From: Clostridiales bacterium
GTDB taxonomy: Bacteria; Bacillota; Sulfobacillia; UBA995; UBA9673
Assembly (NCBI GenBank): GCA_003541445.1
Contig: DPMO01000105.1
Coordinates: forward strand, 1 to 8,277
Direction: 5' to 3'
DNA length: 8,277 nucleotides
Shown here: positions 5,742 to 8,277 of the stretch, piece after piece
Numbering within the stretch: the first letter of the stretch is position 1
Layout: each line of letters starts with the position of its first letter
Translations under genes and position numbers: made by a program
The notes under the pieces: model-generated
Seen by the model: the letters and a program-made list of their open reading frames with translations, nothing else
The model's database searches: none
What the model was told of the DNA's origin: nothing

Positions 5742-6458
5742 ATGCGGAGAACCTCTATCCCTCTCTACGCCCAGGTCATGGAAGAGATCCGCGCCTGGAT
5801 CCGCACGTCGCTGTCGCCGGGAGAGAAGCTTCCCAGTGAGACGGAGCTCTGCGACCGGTTCAGGGTCAGCCGCGCCACGGTGCGGCGGGCCCTGACCGAG
5901 CTGAGGTACGAGGGGTACCTCACCAGTCACCAGGGTAAGGGCACCTTCGTGGCGCGCACGAAGATCCGGCTGCCCCTCGCCCGCCTGCGGAGCTTCACCG
6001 AGGACATGACCAGACGGGGTCTGGTTCCGGGCTCGCGGACCTTGAGACAGGTGGTGCGCCCGGCCCCCCCGGACTCGGCCGCACACCTCGGCCTGGCGGA
6101 AGGGGACCCTGTGGTCCTCATCGAGAGGCTTCGCCTGGCCGACGGTGAGCCCATGGCCCTGGAGGAGGTCGCCATCCCCCAGGAGCTGGCTCCGGGATTG
6201 GAGCGGGTGCCGCTCGAGGGGCGGTCCCTTTACGCCGTTCTGGAGCAGCGGTACGGTCTCATCCTGGGGCGGGCGGAGCAGTCCATCGAGGCGGGCCGCC
6301 CCACGGCCGAGGAACGGCGGCTGCTTGAGTTGCCGCCGGCCGTGCCGGTTCTCCGCTTGGAACGGCTCACCTTCCTCAACGACGGGCGGCCGGTCGAGTT
6401 CGTCCGCTCGGCCTACCGAGGCGACCGGTACCGCTTCAGCGTGGAACTGGAAAGATAG
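5742..6458 (+). CDS. GntR-family (HutC/UTRA subfamily) regulator, NagR/DasR-like (238 aa)
   Basis: Residues 7-70 form the GntR winged helix: Pro-Leu-Tyr-Ala-Gln-Val, Pro-Gly-Glu-Lys-Leu-Pro-Ser-Glu, the recognition helix Val-Ser-Arg-Ala-Thr-Val-Arg-Arg-Ala-Leu, and the wing Gly-Lys-Gly-Thr-Phe-Val. Residues 80-237 form a UTRA effector domain, ending with the typical Val-Glu-Phe-Val-Arg-Ser-Ala-Tyr-Arg-Gly-Asp-Arg-Tyr-Arg-Phe. Relatives NagR (YvoA) and DasR repress amino-sugar genes and are released by glucosamine-6-P or N-acetylglucosamine-6-P. Position beside nagB and nagA supports the same role. ATG 5742 has AGGAG 6 nt upstream. I looked for a dre-type operator (core GGTCTAGACC) in the flanking intergenic regions and found none, so its binding site may differ. 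The ligand is inferred, not seen. Confidence 0.88.
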   Translation: MRRTSIPLYAQVMEEIRAWIRTSLSPGEKLPSETELCDRFRVSRATVRRALTELRYEGYLTSHQGKGTFVARTKIRLPLARLRSFTEDMTRRGLVPGSRTLRQVVRPAPPDSAAHLGLAEGDPVVLIERLRLADGEPMALEEVAIPQELAPGLERVPLEGRSLYAVLEQRYGLILGRAEQSIEAGRPTAEERRLLELPPAVPVLRLERLTFLNDGRPVEFVRSAYRGDRYRFSVELER

Positions 6459-6482
6459 GCGAGCCACCGGAGGGGGAAAGCC

Positions 6483-7223
6483 GTGGAGCATCTGAGGCAG
6501 TACTTCGCCGTCCTCGAGCAGCACATGGAGAAGATTCTGACCAGCCAGACGGAGGCCATGGAGCAGGCCGTGAAGGCCATGGTGGAATGCGTGCGTCGGG
6601 GCGGGGTCATTCACGTCTTCGGAGCGGGACATTCCCAACTGGTGGTGGAGGAGGTCTGGTACCGGGCCGGCCAACTGGCCTGCGTGAACCCTCTCTTCGA
6701 CCAGAACCTCTGGCCCCACAACGGACCCCGGAAGGGAAGCCGTCTGGAGCGTCTGGAAGGCTACGGGCGGTCCATCCTGGCGGACCAGGACCTCCGCCCA
6801 GGAGAAGTGCTGGTGGTCGTCTCCAACTCCGGCCGCAACGCCGTGGCGGTCGAGGCGGCTCTGGCGGCGAAGGAGAGGGGTGTCACCGTTGTGGCCCTCA
6901 CCTCCCTTGAGTACTCGAAGAGCGTGCAAAGCCGCCACTCGAGCGGGAGGCGTCTCTTCGAGGTGGCGGACATCGTCATCGACAACCAGGGAGTCCCCGG
7001 GGAGGCGGCCGTGAGACTGCCGAGCGGCACCCGTGCCGGAGCCACCACCACGGTCACGAATGTGGCCATCCTGAACGCGATCCTGGTGCAGGTGGCAGGG
7101 GAACTTGCACGACAGGGCATAGAGCCTCCGGTCTTCCAGAGCGCGAACCTCGATACCTCGTCAGAACACAACCTGCGCCTTCTGGACCGGTACTCCGACC
7201 GCATTCCGCTGTACAGACACTAG
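6483..7223 (+). CDS. SIS-domain protein, UPF0309 family (246 aa), putative phospho-amino-sugar enzyme
   Basis: The protein is a single sugar-isomerase (SIS) domain with an N-terminal helical cap. Typical UPF0309 features are Phe-Gly-Ala-Gly-His-Ser-Gln (46-52) at the first nucleotide-like fold turn, then Glu-Glu-Val-Trp-Tyr-Arg-Ala-Gly (56-63), the SIS phosphate-binding loop Val-Ser-Asn-Ser-Gly-Arg-Asn (113-119), and Gly-Ala-Thr-Thr-Thr-Val-Thr-Asn (186-193). It lacks the Gly-Ala-Gly-Thr-Ser-Gly-Arg signature and the length of MurQ etherases. GTG 6483 is preceded by GGAGGGGG with 6-nt spacing; the gene starts 24 nt after the GntR stop. From memory, a Streptomyces member (SCO4393) has been tied to amino-sugar sensitivity and to acting on N-acetylglucosamine-6-phosphate; that role would suit this context. 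Isomerase, epimerase, dehydratase or a regulatory sugar-phosphate binder all remain possible. Confidence 0.85.
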   Translation: MEHLRQYFAVLEQHMEKILTSQTEAMEQAVKAMVECVRRGGVIHVFGAGHSQLVVEEVWYRAGQLACVNPLFDQNLWPHNGPRKGSRLERLEGYGRSILADQDLRPGEVLVVVSNSGRNAVAVEAALAAKERGVTVVALTSLEYSKSVQSRHSSGRRLFEVADIVIDNQGVPGEAAVRLPSGTRAGATTTVTNVAILNAILVQVAGELARQGIEPPVFQSANLDTSSEHNLRLLDRYSDRIPLYRH

Positions 7224-7235
7224 TCCCTTGAACCC

Positions 7236-7268
7236 GGCCCAGGTCGGCGACCAGACGACCCTGGGGCC
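7236..7268 (+). other. Imperfect hairpin in the SIS-nagB gap
   Basis: GGCCCAGGTCG (7236-7246) can pair with the segment 7256-7268 to give an 11-bp stem with two single-base bulges and a 9-nt loop. It sits in the longest intercistronic gap of the nag operon (77 nt), upstream of the nagB ribosome site GGAAGGG (7284-7290). No U-tract follows. It also contains the dyad GGTCG-G-CGACC (7242-7252), which is 1 bp longer than, and different in the centre from, a dre operator core. Role unproven. Confidence 0.4.
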
Positions 7269-7300
7269 GAAGGACCGGGCGTAGGAAGGGATATTCCGCC

Positions 7301-8044
7301 GTGGAGATCGTCATCGCCGCCAGCTACAGCGAGATGAGCCGAAGGGCCGCGGCCTTGGTGGCCGACAGGATTCGGACTGACCCGGCCCTCGTCCTGGGGC
7401 TGGCCACCGGGCGCACTCCTGTCGGCCTCTACGCGGAACTCGTGAGGCTCTACCGGCGGGGAAGGTTGGACTTCTCCAGAGTGGTGACCTTCAACCTGGA
7501 CGAGTACCTGGGTCTGCCGCCGGACCATCCGTGGGCCTTCCGGCGCTACATGGACCGTCACCTCTTCGAACACGTCAACCTGGACCCGTCGAACATCCAC
7601 TTTCTCAGGGGGGTGACACCTGACCCCGAGGAGGAGTGCCGGCGCTACGAGGAGGCCCTCCGCGCGGCCGGCGGTGTCGACCTCCAGGTGCTGGGCATCG
7701 GGAGGAACGGCCATATAGGCTTCAACGAGCCGGGCACGCCCTTTGAGTGCGGCACACATTTGGTCACCCTCAAGAAGAGCACTCTCATCGCCAATTTCGG
7801 CCGTCTTGACGATGTACCGGAACAGGCCCTGACCATGGGCATCTTGACCATCATGCGCTCCCGGGAAATCTTGCTTCTGGCGAGCGGCTCCGACAAGGCC
7901 GAGGCGGTGGCCCGTACCGTCGGCGGTCCGGTGACGACAGAGGTGCCCGCGTCCGTGCTTCAACTCCATCCCCGGGTCACCGTGATCCTGGACGAGGCCG
8001 CGGCCGGCCGGCTCGGGCGGCGTGCGGTCAGGGGTGCGTCCTGA
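7301..8044 (+). CDS. nagB: Glucosamine-6-phosphate deaminase (247 aa)
   Basis: NagB converts glucosamine-6-phosphate to fructose-6-phosphate and ammonia, the last step of amino-sugar breakdown. Signatures seen are Leu-Gly-Leu-Ala-Thr-Gly-Arg-Thr-Pro-Val-Gly-Leu-Tyr (phosphate loop), Thr-Phe-Asn-Leu-Asp67-Glu-Tyr (E. coli Asp72, the proton-transfer residue), Gly-Ile-Gly-Arg-Asn136-Gly-His138-Ile-Gly-Phe-Asn-Glu143-Pro (E. coli Asp141/His143/Glu148), and Ser-Asp-Lys-Ala near 197-200. Asn in place of E. coli Asp141 is usual in the shorter Bacillota-type enzymes, whose length (about 240-250 aa) this matches; they typically lack the allosteric control known in E. coli. GTG 7301 is preceded by GGAAGGG at 10 nt. 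nagA starts 12 nt after the stop, indicating one operon. Confidence 0.95.
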   Translation: MEIVIAASYSEMSRRAAALVADRIRTDPALVLGLATGRTPVGLYAELVRLYRRGRLDFSRVVTFNLDEYLGLPPDHPWAFRRYMDRHLFEHVNLDPSNIHFLRGVTPDPEEECRRYEEALRAAGGVDLQVLGIGRNGHIGFNEPGTPFECGTHLVTLKKSTLIANFGRLDDVPEQALTMGILTIMRSREILLLASGSDKAEAVARTVGGPVTTEVPASVLQLHPRVTVILDEAAAGRLGRRAVRGAS

Positions 8045-8056
8045 CCGAGAGGGACC

Positions 8057-8277
8057 ATGGATACTCCGGAAACCCTTCTCATCGAGAACGTGTACGCGCC
8101 GACGCGGTGGGGGCTCGAGGAAGTGGCCCTCCTCGTGGCTGGAGGGCGGGTCGCGCGCATCGTGCCCGCCCGCGAGTCCCGGGTGACGAGGTCACTTCTC
8201 AAGGGTTCGGGCCCCGGGAGCCGGCGTCTGGACGGTGAGGGTCGGTTCGCCGTGCCCGGCTTCGTTGACCTTCACGT
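8057..8277 (+). CDS. nagA: N-acetylglucosamine-6-phosphate deacetylase, N-terminal part (3' end outside window)
   Basis: Seventy-three complete codons are present before the right edge. The N-terminal beta-sandwich of an amidohydrolase is visible (Leu-Leu-Ile-Glu-Asn-Val-Tyr-Ala-Pro, then Val-Ala-Leu-Leu-Val-Ala-Gly-Gly-Arg-Val), followed by Val-Pro-Gly-Phe-Val-Asp-Leu-His73, the start of the metal-binding His-x-His motif of the NagA family. The enzyme removes acetate from N-acetylglucosamine-6-phosphate to feed NagB, which fits the position 12 nt after nagB. ATG 8057 has a modest GAGAGGG 3 nt upstream. Residues 41-58, between the two strands, are rich in Arg, Ser and Gly and somewhat unusual. 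The specific name rests partly on context; another amidohydrolase cannot be excluded from this fragment alone. Confidence 0.82.
   Translation, partial: MDTPETLLIENVYAPTRWGLEEVALLVAGGRVARIVPARESRVTRSLLKGSGPGSRRLDGEGRFAVPGFVDLH

Noticed and set aside
4350..6938. An 862-codon open frame on the - strand across EIIC, GntR and SIS
   Set aside because: It is antisense to three well-recognised genes with strong ribosome sites. The translation is rich in His/Asp/Gln/Arg and shows no domain; long open antisense frames are common at this base composition.
7220..7969. A 249-codon - strand frame opposite nagB
   Set aside because: The + strand nagB frame has all family motifs; this one is its shadow.
1..8277. 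CRISPR arrays, tRNA/rRNA genes, insertion sequences, attachment sites
   Set aside because: No regularly spaced repeats, cloverleaf or rRNA motifs, transposase-like frames or terminal inverted repeats were seen on either strand.

Overview
This is a G+C-rich (roughly two thirds by eye), gene-dense bacterial segment. The host is probably a high-G+C member of the Bacillota. Strong Shine-Dalgarno sequences, frequent GTG/TTG starts, an HPr with both His15 and a Ser46-type regulatory site, and a GntR/UTRA regulator of the NagR type all fit this, but no rRNA or other marker gene is present to settle it. Ten genes are complete and two are cut by the window edges.

Left part (1-1414, + strand): the 3' end of an M28-family metallopeptidase gene; a small helical plus SH3b-domain protein; and a nickel-responsive NikR repressor with all four expected metal ligands. 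A perfect 8-bp inverted repeat (CACAATCC-N15-GGATTGTG, 445-475) overlaps the -10 of the likely promoter upstream of the SH3b gene. Its geometry resembles NikR operators. nikR also has a good sigma-A promoter of its own (TTTACA-N17-TATCCT).

Middle part (1380-5660): a complete phosphotransferase system arranged divergently. On the - strand, HPr (ptsH) and Enzyme I (ptsI) form a two-gene operon that converges on nikR with a 35-bp 3' overlap. On the + strand, the EIIA, EIIB and EIIC genes form a tight operon of the ascorbate (UlaC/UlaB/UlaA, SgaA/B/T) class. The roughly 150-bp divergent region holds a perfect AGGAGGA/TCCTCCT dyad, and the start of HPr is ambiguous there.

Right part (5661-8277, + strand): after a very strong hairpin without a U-tract, a GntR/UTRA regulator, a UPF0309-type SIS-domain protein, glucosamine-6-phosphate deaminase (nagB) and the start of N-acetylglucosamine-6-phosphate deacetylase (nagA, cut by the right edge).

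Taken together, 1380-8277 looks like a self-contained amino-sugar uptake and catabolism island. EI and HPr phosphorylate a UlaABC-class permease, which delivers a phosphorylated amino sugar; NagA deacetylates and NagB deaminates/isomerises it to fructose-6-phosphate; the GntR protein probably senses the sugar phosphate. Two unusual points are an ascorbate-class permease serving a nag pathway and a UPF0309 SIS protein placed between the regulator and nagB. These are the best candidates for something not fully described. The assignments of substrate and of SIS function are inferences from context.
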